DNA of 64,000 nucleotides, from assembly GCF_018326285.1 (NCBI RefSeq), contig NZ_AP023362.1, forward strand, positions 930,001-994,000. Reading direction: 5' to 3'. Numbering within the stretch: position 1 is the stretch's first letter; the number at the start of each line of letters is the position of its first letter. Below, piece by piece: positions 26,272 through 34,239 of the stretch. Below the pieces are notes generated by a model. It was not told the origin of the DNA. It saw only the letters and a program-made list of their open reading frames with translations, and made no database searches. The translations under genes were made by a program, and so were the position numbers. The DNA is from Mycolicibacterium sp. TY81 (GTDB lineage: Bacteria; Actinomycetota; Actinomycetes; Mycobacteriales; Mycobacteriaceae).

Positions 26272-27207
26272 TCAGTCCCGGATGTGCTCGTACAGCGCCG
26301 TGGAGACGTACCGCTCGCCGAAGTCGGGGACGATGACGACGATGAGCTTGCCGGCGTTCTCGGGGCGCTTGGCCAGCTGCAGCGCTGCCCAGACGTTGGC
26401 ACCCGCAGAGATGCCGCCGAGGATGCCCTCGTCGGTGCCCAGCGCCCGCGCGACCTCGATGGCGTCCGGGAAGGCCACGTCGATGATCTCGTCGTACACG
26501 GCGCGGTCCAGCACCTCGGGGACGAAGTTCGCGCCGAGGCCCTGAATCTTGTGCGGGCCGGCCTGGCCGCCGGTGAGGATGGGGGAGTCGACGGGTTCGA
26601 CACCGACGATCTTGACGTCGGGCTTGCGGGACTTGAGGACATGCCCGACACCGGTGAGCGTGCCGCCGGTGCCAATGCCTGCGACGAAGATGTCGACCTC
26701 ACCATCGGTGTCGGCCCAGACCTCCTCGGCCGTGGTCTTCTCGTGGATCGCCGGGTTGGCCGGATTGGCGAACTGATCGGCGGCGACGGAGTTCGGGGTC
26801 TCGGCAAGGATCTGCTTGGCCTTGGCGACCGCGCCGGCCATGCCTTCGGAGCCCGGCGTCAGCACGATCTCGGCGCCGTAGGCACGCAGCATGACGCGCC
26901 GCTCCAGGGACATGGTCTCCGGCATCGTCAGGATGACCTTGTAGCCACGGGCCGCGCCCACCAGTGCCAGCGCGATGCCCGTGTTGCCGCTCGTGGCCTC
27001 CACGATGGTGCCACCGGGCTTGAGTTCACCGGACTGCTCCGCGGCGTCGACGATCGCCACACCGATGCGGTCCTTCACGCTGTTCGCCGGGTTGTAGAAC
27101 TCCAGCTTTGCCACAACCTGTGCACCAGCGCCCTCGGTCAACCGGTTGAGCCGGACCAACGGCGTGCGTCCGACCAGTTCGGTGACATTGGCGTAGATCT
27201 TGCCCAT
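26272..27207 (-). CDS. cysK: Cysteine synthase A (O-acetylserine sulfhydrylase)
   Basis: A 311-residue PLP enzyme forming cysteine from O-acetylserine and sulfide. The PLP lysine is in [11 protein letters not shown], the substrate loop [11 protein letters not shown] and the phosphate-binding loop [10 protein letters not shown]. The C-terminal [17 protein letters not shown] is the usual end. ATG 27207 follows GAGAGGTCACC. An in-frame extension to 27312 exists but adds unconserved residues. First gene of cysK-cysE, 150 bp from the end of kup. No cysteine-rich leader was seen ahead of it. Confidence 0.95.
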   Translation of the reverse strand: MGKIYANVTELVGRTPLVRLNRLTEGAGAQVVAKLEFYNPANSVKDRIGVAIVDAAEQSGELKPGGTIVEATSGNTGIALALVGAARGYKVILTMPETMSLERRVMLRAYGAEIVLTPGSEGMAGAVAKAKQILAETPNSVAADQFANPANPAIHEKTTAEEVWADTDGEVDIFVAGIGTGGTLTGVGHVLKSRKPDVKIVGVEPVDSPILTGGQAGPHKIQGLGANFVPEVLDRAVYDEIIDVAFPDAIEVARALGTDEGILGGISAGANVWAALQLAKRPENAGKLIVVIVPDFGERYVSTALYEHIRD

Positions 27208-27357
27208 CGGTGACCTCTCGTCGGCGCTAGCTTGGTGAAATTGTGATGCCCGCGCAGGCACCTGCCGAATCTGCTGAATGGCGGGTGTCCCGTCAAGGGT
27301 TTCGTTCATCACAAAATCTATCTGTTTGCGACAACGCTTCAGCCCGGGGTGGGTATT

Positions 27358-29274
27358 TCACACCTCGATGCGCGATCCCAGGATCACCGTGCGGTCGAGA
27401 GGCAGCCGGAAGTAGGCCGCGGCGTCGGATGTGATGTAGGACGTACCGATGAAAAGCCTTGTGCGCCACGGGGCCATCGACGGCTTCTTGCCCATCACCA
27501 GATCGACCTTCGACAGGAAATAGGTCGCGCCCGCCAGATCCAGCGGCCCCTCGGTACGGGTCGAGTCGAGCAGCGCCAGCGCGGCGGGCACGTCGGGCCG
27601 GTCCATGTATCCGTAGGTGGCGGTGACGTGGATGATGCCGTCGTCGCGGTAGCCCAGGTCGTCGACCGCCAGCCGGGCGCCGTCGGTGACCCGCGGCACC
27701 GTCGCGGTCTCGAGAGACAACACCACCACGTGCTCGTGCAGCATCCGGTTGTACTTCACGTTGGCGCGCATGGCGAGCGGCGCGGTCTCGATGCCGCGGT
27801 TGAGGAACACCGCGGTGCCCGGTACCCGGGTCAGCGGGGGATCGCTGGCGACGATCGATTCCACGAACTGCCGCAGCGGGCCTTCGACGGCGTCACGGGC
27901 CCGCGTCACCACCGCGCGGCCGTCCTGCCACGTCGTCATCACGGTGAACGCGATCAACCCGATCAGCAACGGCAGCCAGGCGCCATGGACCAGCTTGGTG
28001 AGGTTGGCGGCGAGGAACAGCAGGTCCACGGTGAGCAGCGGGGCCCCGATTGCGATGACGGACCACCGGGGCCAGTTCCACCTGGCGCGGGCGATGTTGA
28101 GGAACAGCAGCGTGGTGATGGTCATGGTCCCGGTGACCGCCATGCCGTACGCGTAGCCCAGCGCCGCGGAGCTGCGGAAGGCGAAGACCAGGGTCAGCAC
28201 CGCGATCAGCAGCATGCTGTTGATCCACGGCACGTAGATCTGGCCCATCGTGGACGCCGACGTGTGCAGGATCCGCAGCCGCGGCAGATAGCCGAGGTGT
28301 GCGGCCTGGGCCGCGACGGAGAACGCCCCGGTGATGACGGCTTGCGACGCGATCACGGTTGCCGCGGTGGCGAGCAGGACCATCGGCAGCCGGCCCCATT
28401 CGGGCGTCAGCAGGAAGAACGGGGCGTCGTGGACGTTCGGGTTCTGCAGCAGCAGCGCGCCCTGCCCGAAGTAGCTCAACATGCAGGCCGGGAACACCAG
28501 CAGCAGCCAGGCGACGGTGATCGGTTTGCGGCCGAAATGCCCCATGTCGGCGTACAGGGCCTCGGCGCCCGTCACCGACAGCACCACGGCGGCCAGCGCG
28601 AAGAACGCGATGTGGAAATGCCCCGCCATGAAGCCCAGCGCGTACAGCGGATTCAGGGCGCGCAGGATCTCGGGCTCCCTGATGATGCCGCCGACGCCGC
28701 AGGCGCCGATCACCGTGAACCACACGATCATCACCGGACCGAAGAACTTGCCGACGACCGCGGTGCCCCGGTGCTGCACGCTGAACAACGCGATGATGAT
28801 CACCGCGGTGATGGGCACCACCCAGTCGGCAAGGCCCGGGTCGATGGTCTTCGAGCCTTCGACGGCCGACAGCACCGAGATGGCCGGGGTGATCATCGAG
28901 TCGCCGAAAAACAGTGCGGCACCGAGGATTCCGAGCGCGGCGAGGAAGGCCGCGGTGCGCCTGCCGAGCTTGTTCGACGACTGCTTCACCAGGGTGATCA
29001 GCGCCATGACGCCACCCTCGCCGTCGTTGTCGGCGCGCATCACCAAGCTGACGTAGGTGATGGTGACGATCAGCATCACCGACCAGAACACCAGAGAGAC
29101 GACGCCATAGATGTTGTCGTGGCTGATCGGCACCGGATGCGGGTCATCGGGATTGAACAGCGTCTGCATCGTGTAGATCGGGCTGGTGCCGATGTCGCCG
29201 AAGACGACGCCCAGTGCACTGATGGCCAGGCCCGCTCCCAGCCCCTTGCGACCGGTGTCGGGGTGTGTGCCCAC
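27358..29274 (-). CDS. kup: KUP-family potassium uptake permease
   Basis: A potassium/proton symporter of 638 residues with 12 predicted membrane helices and a C-terminal soluble domain of about 180 residues. The signature GVVFGDIGTSPIYTMQTLF is near the N-terminus. Further family blocks are DNDGEGGVMALITL, FFGDSMITPAISVLSAVEG, TGAEALYADMGHFG and LLLQNPNVHDAPFFLL. GTG 29274 is chosen because GAAGGAGAC precedes it; the in-frame extension to 29397 adds 41 residues with no family similarity. It stands between cysK and the che1 operon; there is no obvious link with sulfur metabolism. Confidence 0.92.
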   Translation of the reverse strand: MGTHPDTGRKGLGAGLAISALGVVFGDIGTSPIYTMQTLFNPDDPHPVPISHDNIYGVVSLVFWSVMLIVTITYVSLVMRADNDGEGGVMALITLVKQSSNKLGRRTAAFLAALGILGAALFFGDSMITPAISVLSAVEGSKTIDPGLADWVVPITAVIIIALFSVQHRGTAVVGKFFGPVMIVWFTVIGACGVGGIIREPEILRALNPLYALGFMAGHFHIAFFALAAVVLSVTGAEALYADMGHFGRKPITVAWLLLVFPACMLSYFGQGALLLQNPNVHDAPFFLLTPEWGRLPMVLLATAATVIASQAVITGAFSVAAQAAHLGYLPRLRILHTSASTMGQIYVPWINSMLLIAVLTLVFAFRSSAALGYAYGMAVTGTMTITTLLFLNIARARWNWPRWSVIAIGAPLLTVDLLFLAANLTKLVHGAWLPLLIGLIAFTVMTTWQDGRAVVTRARDAVEGPLRQFVESIVASDPPLTRVPGTAVFLNRGIETAPLAMRANVKYNRMLHEHVVVLSLETATVPRVTDGARLAVDDLGYRDDGIIHVTATYGYMDRPDVPAALALLDSTRTEGPLDLAGATYFLSKVDLVMGKKPSMAPWRTRLFIGTSYITSDAAAYFRLPLDRTVILGSRIEV

Positions 29275-29345
29275 GCGCGGCGTCTCCTTCGTCCGGATCG
29301 TTGACCAACCGTCCGGATCGTAGGCGACGTAGCCGTGCAGTGTTG

Positions 29346-29456
29346 TCAGGTTCGAACTGCGCCCGACGGCGGGTTGCGCCGGTTGACGCGCCGGCACACC
29401 AGCAGCACCGTCGCCGGCAGCGCCATCATCGACAGCAGTTGCAGCAGCTCAGACAT
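29346..29456 (-). CDS. Possible small membrane peptide upstream of kup
   Basis: A 36-residue frame, MSELLQLLSMMALPATVLLV followed by a basic tail CRRVNRRNPPSGAVRT. One hydrophobic helix is present and the direction matches kup, 71 bp away. There is no clear ribosome site and no family is recognised, so it may not be a gene. The rest of 29275-29570 shows nothing else. Confidence 0.25.
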   Translation of the reverse strand: MSELLQLLSMMALPATVLLVCRRVNRRNPPSGAVRT

Positions 29457-29570
29457 CGGTGGTCCCGGAAATTCGCATGAGGCCGAGTCAACCGGCGCCG
29501 TCGGCGCGGCGCCACGATCTATACGCAATCCATACGGCGCCGGCCGCGGTCTTGCCGGGATTCAGACGAG

Positions 29571-30272
29571 TTACGCGGCGCGTGGAATCGCGGCGACCTC
29601 GTCGAAGCGGTCCAGTACGGTCTCGGCGACGAGCCGGTGTGCGCCCAGCGGCTGGGCCATGGCGATGTGTTGTGCCGCAGCGAATTCGGCGACGCGATCG
29701 GTGATCGTGCCGTGCGCCAGGAACCAAGGCGCGATGACCAGACGCGTCGCACCCTGCTCCCGCAACAGCTCGGCGGCTTCGGCCAGGTTGGCGTGCGGGC
29801 CGGTGGCGAACGCCGTCGTGGCGTGCCAGTGGGTGCCCGCGGCGAGCCCGGGGGCCACGGTGGCGGTGCGTGCGTTGGCGGCCGCCGACGACGACCCGAC
29901 AGCCGTCACCAGGACGCCGACGCTCGAGTCCAGCCGGGACACCCCGCAGTGTGTCAGCCGCTGGCTCAGCACGTGGATCAGCCGGTCGTCCTCGCCGAGC
30001 ACTGGCGCTTGCCGGACCGCCGGACCGGCGTCGGCGATCATCGCGGGGATGTCGACGCGCGCGTGATAGGCGTCGGCCAGCAGCAGTGGCACCACGACGC
30101 CGTCGGTGGGCGAGTCGGCCAGCACGTCCCGCAGATTCGGCGAATTCTGTTCGCAGAACGCCACTTTGACGTCGACGCCGCGCCGTAGGGCGGCCACGGT
30201 GCGGGCCACCTCACGGGCGTTCGCCGCAGACCGCGGATCGGCACTGCCGTGCGCGGTGAGGATCAGTTGCAC
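29571..30272 (-). CDS. che1: Sirohydrochlorin ferrochelatase (CbiX/Che1-like)
   Basis: A 233-residue protein with two CbiX-type halves that inserts iron into sirohydrochlorin to give siroheme, the cofactor of SirA. The first half starts QLILTAHGSADPRS with the metal-binding His; the second has ATRLVIAPWFLAHGTITDRV with a second His. Other blocks are CEQNSPNLRDVL and VVPLLLADAYHARVDIPAMI. GTG 30272 is chosen because the conserved start follows at once. It is 37 bp after cysH on the same strand, matching sirA-cysH-che1 of other mycobacteria. Confidence 0.88.
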   Translation of the reverse strand: MQLILTAHGSADPRSAANAREVARTVAALRRGVDVKVAFCEQNSPNLRDVLADSPTDGVVVPLLLADAYHARVDIPAMIADAGPAVRQAPVLGEDDRLIHVLSQRLTHCGVSRLDSSVGVLVTAVGSSSAAANARTATVAPGLAAGTHWHATTAFATGPHANLAEAAELLREQGATRLVIAPWFLAHGTITDRVAEFAAAQHIAMAQPLGAHRLVAETVLDRFDEVAAIPRAA

Positions 30273-30309
30273 GGGTTCCTTCCCGTCGCTGCGCTCGCCC
30301 AGGGCGAAC

Positions 30310-31023
30310 TCAGGACGCGTGCAGACCGCACTCGGTCTTGGCCAGGCCGGCCCAGCGACCACTGCGGGGATCGGCGCCCTCGGCCGGCTTCTGGGTGCAC
30401 GGTGCGCAGCCGATGGACGGATAGCCCTCGTCCACAAGCGGATTCACCAGAATGCCGTTGGCTTCGATGTACGCCTGCATGTCGTCATCGCTCCACGCGG
30501 CGATCGGGTTGATCTTCACCAGACCGAACGCCTCGTCGAAACTGATCAGCGGAGCGTTGGCGCGCGTCGGCGCCTCGACGCGGCGGATGCCCGTCACCCA
30601 CGCCGAGTAGCCCTTGAGCGCCTTCGACAGCGGCTGCACCTTGCGCAGGTTGCAGCACTGCGCCGCATCACGCGCGAACAGGTCCTTGCCGAGGAGCTGG
30701 TCCTGCTCGGCGACGGTGTGCTCGGGCGTCACGTTCACCACGTGCACGCCGTAGACGGCCTCGACGGCGTCCCGGGTGCCGATGGTCTCGGCGAAGTGGT
30801 AGCCGGTGTCCAGGAACAGGACATCGACGCCGGGACGGACCTTCGCGGCCATCTCGACGAGCACCGCGTCCTGCATGTTGGACGCCACGACATACCGGCC
30901 GGCGAAGTTCTCGTCGACCCAGCGCAGCAGTTCCTCAGCAGTGGCGTCGGCCAGTTCGGCAGCGCCGCGCGCGGCAAGTTCCCGTAGCTCGGTTTCAGTC
31001 ATGGCTGTGTTCACCAAGGTCAC
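30310..31023 (-). CDS. cysH: Adenosine 5'-phosphosulfate reductase
   Basis: A 237-residue iron-sulfur enzyme reducing APS to sulfite with thioredoxin. The assimilatory APS reductase signature is complete: CCNLRK and SIGCAPCTQ supply the four [4Fe-4S] ligands that separate APS from PAPS reductases, and the C-terminal catalytic Cys is in KTECGLH. The nucleotide-binding part includes DVLFLDTGYHFAET. GTG 31023 overlaps the sirA stop (GTGA), so the two are co-translated; an internal ATG at 31002 is the alternative start. Confidence 0.94.
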   Translation of the reverse strand: MTLVNTAMTETELRELAARGAAELADATAEELLRWVDENFAGRYVVASNMQDAVLVEMAAKVRPGVDVLFLDTGYHFAETIGTRDAVEAVYGVHVVNVTPEHTVAEQDQLLGKDLFARDAAQCCNLRKVQPLSKALKGYSAWVTGIRRVEAPTRANAPLISFDEAFGLVKINPIAAWSDDDMQAYIEANGILVNPLVDEGYPSIGCAPCTQKPAEGADPRSGRWAGLAKTECGLHAS

Positions 31024-32684
31024 CTCAAGTCAGCTTCGTCGGCCCGAACGGCCCACTGGGCAAAACGCTCTCCGGCCTCGCGTTGTTTCACGAAGTTGCG
31101 CACGACACGGTCGATGTAGTCACCGAGCTCGGTGGCCAGCACCTTGTGCTGACGCAGCTTGCGCCCGAAACCGCTGTCCAGGCCCAGGCTGCCGCCCAGG
31201 TGCACCTGGAAGCCCTCCTCGGGACCGTTGCCGTCGTCGATCATCTGGCCCTTGAAGCCGATGTCGGCGATCTGGATACGGGCGCACGAGTTCGGGCAGC
31301 CGTTGAGGTTGATGGTGACCGGCACGTCGAGCTGCGAGTTCAGGTCGGCGAGCCGCTGCTCGAGCTCGGGGACCAGCGACTGCGCCCGGACCCGGGTCTC
31401 GGCGAACGACAGCTTGCAGTACTCGATACCGGTGCAGGCCATCAGGTTCTTGCGCCAGTGCGACGGCCGGGTCTGCAGGCCCAGCGCGTCCAGGCCGGCG
31501 ATCAGTTCCTCGACCTTGTCGTCGGGCACGTCGAGGATGATCAGCTTCTGGTACGGGGTGAGGCGGATCCGGTCGGAGCCGGCGGCCTCGGCCAGGTCGG
31601 CGACCTTGGTCAGGATGGTGCCCGACGAGCGGCCGGCGATGGCCGCGACGCCGACGGCGTTCAGGCCGTTCTTCAGCTTCTGCACGCCGACGTGGTCGAT
31701 GGTGTGCGGCACCTGCTCGGGCGCCGGGCCGTCGATGAGCTTGCGGCCGAGGTATTCGGTCTCGAGAACTTCCCGGAACTTCTCCACGCCCCAGTCCTTG
31801 ATCAGGAACTTAAGGCGGGCCTTGGAGCGCAGCCGGCGGTAGCCGTAGTCGCGGAAGACCTTGGTGATGCCCTCCCAGACTTCGGGCACCTCGGCCAGCG
31901 GCACCCACGCGCCGAGGCGCTGCGCAAGCATCGGGTTGGTGGACAGGCCGCCGCCGACCCAGACGTCCAAGCCGGGGCCGTGCTCGGGGTGGTTGACGCC
32001 GATGAAGGCGATGTCGTTGATCTCGTGGGCGACGTCCTGCAGACCCGAGATGGCGGTCTTGTACTTGCGCGGCAGGTTCGAGAACTCCGGGTTGCCGACG
32101 TAGCGGCGCACGATCTCGTCGACGGCCCAGCTCGGGTCGAGCACCTCGGTGAGGGACTCACCGGACAGCGGGCCACCGAGCACGACGCGCGGGCAGTCGC
32201 CGCACGCCTCGGTCGTCTGCAGGCCGACCGATTCGAGGCGACGCCAGATCTCCGGCACGTCCTCGACGCGGATCCAGTGGTACTGGATGTTCTCGCGGTC
32301 GGTGATGTCGGCGCTGTCGCGGGCGAACTCGACCGAGATTTCGCCGATGGTCCGCAGCGCGGCGCTGGTCAGGGCCCCGCCGTCGCAGCGCACCCGCATC
32401 ATGAAGTAGGGCGCCTCGAGCAGGTCGGCGTTGTCGTCGCCGGTGTAGGTGCCGTCGTAGCCCTGCTCGCGCTGCGTGTACAGACCCATCCAGCGGTAGC
32501 GTCCGCGCAGATCGTCCTTGCTGATCGACTCGAAGCCCTGCTTGGAGTGGACGTCGATGATGCGCTGCCGCACGTTGAGCGCGTCGTCCTCCTGCTTGAA
32601 CACCTCGTTGGGGTTCAGCGGTTCACGATTGCCCAGCGCCCACTGGCCTTCGTCGCGGGTCTTGGCGGGTTTTGCTGTTGTCAC
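31020..32684 (-). CDS. sirA: Ferredoxin-dependent sulfite reductase
   Basis: A 554-residue siroheme/[4Fe-4S] enzyme reducing sulfite to sulfide. The cluster ligands are CTGIEYC (C-x5-C) and GCPNSC (C-x3-C) in the C-terminal half. Two repeats of the sulfite/nitrite reductase ferredoxin-like and catalytic domains are visible, with TEACGDCPRVV and GLSTNPML in between. GTG 32684 is preceded by GAAGGAAAC and gives the usual length. Also annotated nirA in older genomes. A Cys-rich leader peptide is encoded 122 bp upstream, pointing to attenuation by cysteine supply. Confidence 0.94.
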   Translation of the reverse strand: MTTAKPAKTRDEGQWALGNREPLNPNEVFKQEDDALNVRQRIIDVHSKQGFESISKDDLRGRYRWMGLYTQREQGYDGTYTGDDNADLLEAPYFMMRVRCDGGALTSAALRTIGEISVEFARDSADITDRENIQYHWIRVEDVPEIWRRLESVGLQTTEACGDCPRVVLGGPLSGESLTEVLDPSWAVDEIVRRYVGNPEFSNLPRKYKTAISGLQDVAHEINDIAFIGVNHPEHGPGLDVWVGGGLSTNPMLAQRLGAWVPLAEVPEVWEGITKVFRDYGYRRLRSKARLKFLIKDWGVEKFREVLETEYLGRKLIDGPAPEQVPHTIDHVGVQKLKNGLNAVGVAAIAGRSSGTILTKVADLAEAAGSDRIRLTPYQKLIILDVPDDKVEELIAGLDALGLQTRPSHWRKNLMACTGIEYCKLSFAETRVRAQSLVPELEQRLADLNSQLDVPVTINLNGCPNSCARIQIADIGFKGQMIDDGNGPEEGFQVHLGGSLGLDSGFGRKLRQHKVLATELGDYIDRVVRNFVKQREAGERFAQWAVRADEADLR

Positions 32685-32806
32685 TGGGTGGTTTCCTTCG
32701 CGCAAGAGCTGGCGTTGGATCACGCGTACGCCGGGGGCTGTCCGGCACTGCCGATCCTGTGCCGGCTGAAAGATTCTGGTGGCAGAACTAGGGCATCAAG
32801 GCAGCA

Positions 32807-32860
32807 TCAAGGCAGACAGCAACAGCTGCATACACGCTTGAAGTCGACATGCCGCCGCAT
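32807..32860 (-). CDS. Cys-rich leader peptide upstream of sirA
   Basis: A 17-residue upstream ORF, MRRHVDFKRVCSCCCLP then TGA, on the sirA strand with its stop 122 bases before the sirA GTG. Four Cys codons in five positions (C-S-C-C-C) make it a probable cysteine attenuator. A peptide of the form MRRHVD-x-RVCSCCC is, to my knowledge, a recurrent mycobacterial leader before sulfur genes. No TANNNT element stands at the leaderless distance, so the start of transcription is not clear. Nothing else is seen in 32685-33001. Confidence 0.72.
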   Translation of the reverse strand: MRRHVDFKRVCSCCCLP

Positions 32861-33001
32861 TACCAATGCGGAACCGAGGGCGCGGTTGAGGCTGGCGGAC
32901 ACCCGGCCATTCTGCCACGAACAGGACATTCGGCCTAACCGGGCCAGGTTCGGAATCATCGCGAGCAAAACCTTGCTCGCCGCGGTGGGACACTGGTTGC
33001 C

Positions 33002-34144
33002 ATGACCGACGCCCATACCAGCGCTACCGGGCCGTTCGGCATCTATATCCACGTCCCGTTCTGCGCGACCCGCTGCGGCTACTGCGACTTCAACACCTAC
33101 ACCGCCAGTGAGCTGGGCGGAGCCAGCCCCGAGGGCTGGCTGACGGCGCTGCGCACCGAGCTGGCGATGGCCGGCGCCCAGGTCGACCTGCCGGTCGACA
33201 CGGTGTTCGTCGGCGGTGGCACGCCGTCGCTGCTGGGTGGCTCCGGCCTGCGGGCCGTGCTCGACGCGGTGCGGGACAACTTCCGGCTCGGTCCCGGCGC
33301 CGAGGTGACGACCGAGTCCAACCCGGAGTCGACGTCGCCCGAGTTCTTCGCCGAGTTGCTGGACGCCGGCTACACGCGGGTTTCCCTCGGCATGCAGTCG
33401 ACGGCGCCGCACGTGCTGGCGGCACTCGACCGCACCCACTCGGCCGGCCGCGCCCCGGCGGCGGCGCGGGAGGCGCTGGCGGCCGGGTTCGCGCACGTCA
33501 ACCTCGACCTCATCTACGGGACGCCGGGGGAGTCCGACGACGATCTGCGCCGGTCCGCGGATGCGGCCATCGAGGCCGGTGTCGACCACGTCTCGGCGTA
33601 CGCGCTGATCGTCGAGGACGGCACCGCGCTGGCCCGCAAGGTGCGGCGCGGCGAGATCCCCGCACCCGACGACGACGTGCTCGCAACCCGCTACGAGCTG
33701 CTGGATACGCACCTGAGCCAGGCCGGGCTGGACTGGTACGAGGTGTCGAACTGGAGCCGTCCGGGCGGCGAGTGCCGGCACAACCTCGGCTACTGGGACG
33801 GCGGCCAGTGGTGGGGCGCCGGGCCGGGTGCGCACGGTTTCGTCGGCGCCCGGCGCTGGTGGAATGTCAAGCACCCCAACGCTTATGCCGAGGCCCTCGC
33901 CGCGGGCAGGCTGCCGGTCGCGGACTTCGAGGAGCTGGACGACGCCACCCGGCACGTCGAGGACGTCATGTTGCGGTTGCGGCTGCGCAGCGGTCTGCCG
34001 GTCGCCGTGCTCACCGCGGCCGAGCGGGACCGGGCCGAAGGTGCGGTGGCCGACGGTCTCGTGGCGGTCACCGACGACCGTCTGGTGCTGACGGAGTCCG
34101 GCCGGCTGCTGGCCGACGCCGTGGTGCGCACGGTCCTGGACTGA
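33002..34144 (+). CDS. hemW: Radical SAM heme chaperone HemW
   Basis: A 380-residue radical SAM protein. The cluster motif is CATRCGYCDF (Cys21, Cys25, Cys28); the residue after the last Cys-Asp is Phe, as in HemW, whereas coproporphyrinogen dehydrogenase HemN has a fourth Cys. The HNLGYWDGGQWWGAGPGAHGF block is the HemW-specific signature. HemW inserts heme into respiratory enzymes; older mycobacterial genomes call this gene hemN (Rv2388c). It stands alone between divergent sirA and the iron-regulated ABC pair. Confidence 0.9.
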   Translation: MTDAHTSATGPFGIYIHVPFCATRCGYCDFNTYTASELGGASPEGWLTALRTELAMAGAQVDLPVDTVFVGGGTPSLLGGSGLRAVLDAVRDNFRLGPGAEVTTESNPESTSPEFFAELLDAGYTRVSLGMQSTAPHVLAALDRTHSAGRAPAAAREALAAGFAHVNLDLIYGTPGESDDDLRRSADAAIEAGVDHVSAYALIVEDGTALARKVRRGEIPAPDDDVLATRYELLDTHLSQAGLDWYEVSNWSRPGGECRHNLGYWDGGQWWGAGPGAHGFVGARRWWNVKHPNAYAEALAAGRLPVADFEELDDATRHVEDVMLRLRLRSGLPVAVLTAAERDRAEGAVADGLVAVTDDRLVLTESGRLLADAVVRTVLD

Positions 34145-34195
34145 ACCACTGGACTGAACCCAGCGGGCGGGTTCTCGCATCCCACAGCCAGTCGC

Positions 34196-34214
34196 TATGG
34201 TTAGGCAAACCTTA
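34196..34214 (+). promoter_or_regulatory. IdeR-like iron box before the ABC transporter pair
   Basis: TATGGTTAGGCAAACCTTA matches the IdeR/DtxR consensus TWAGGTWAGSCTWACCTWA at 17 of 19 positions. It lies 26 bases before the first ABC gene and just after hemW, so iron-loaded IdeR would repress the transporter. Confidence 0.8.
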
Positions 34215-34239
34215 GTCTACGGGTGGAGTGGGTATTCCG

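Noticed and set aside
27208..27312. N-terminal extension of cysK and a possible leader ORF starting at 27312
   Set aside because: The added residues have no Cys run and no family similarity; the ATG at 27207 has a better ribosome site.
27349..29304. 651-residue frame antisense to kup
   Set aside because: Same artefact; composition dominated by H, R, D, Q and G with no recognisable fold, while the opposite strand is a clear KUP protein.
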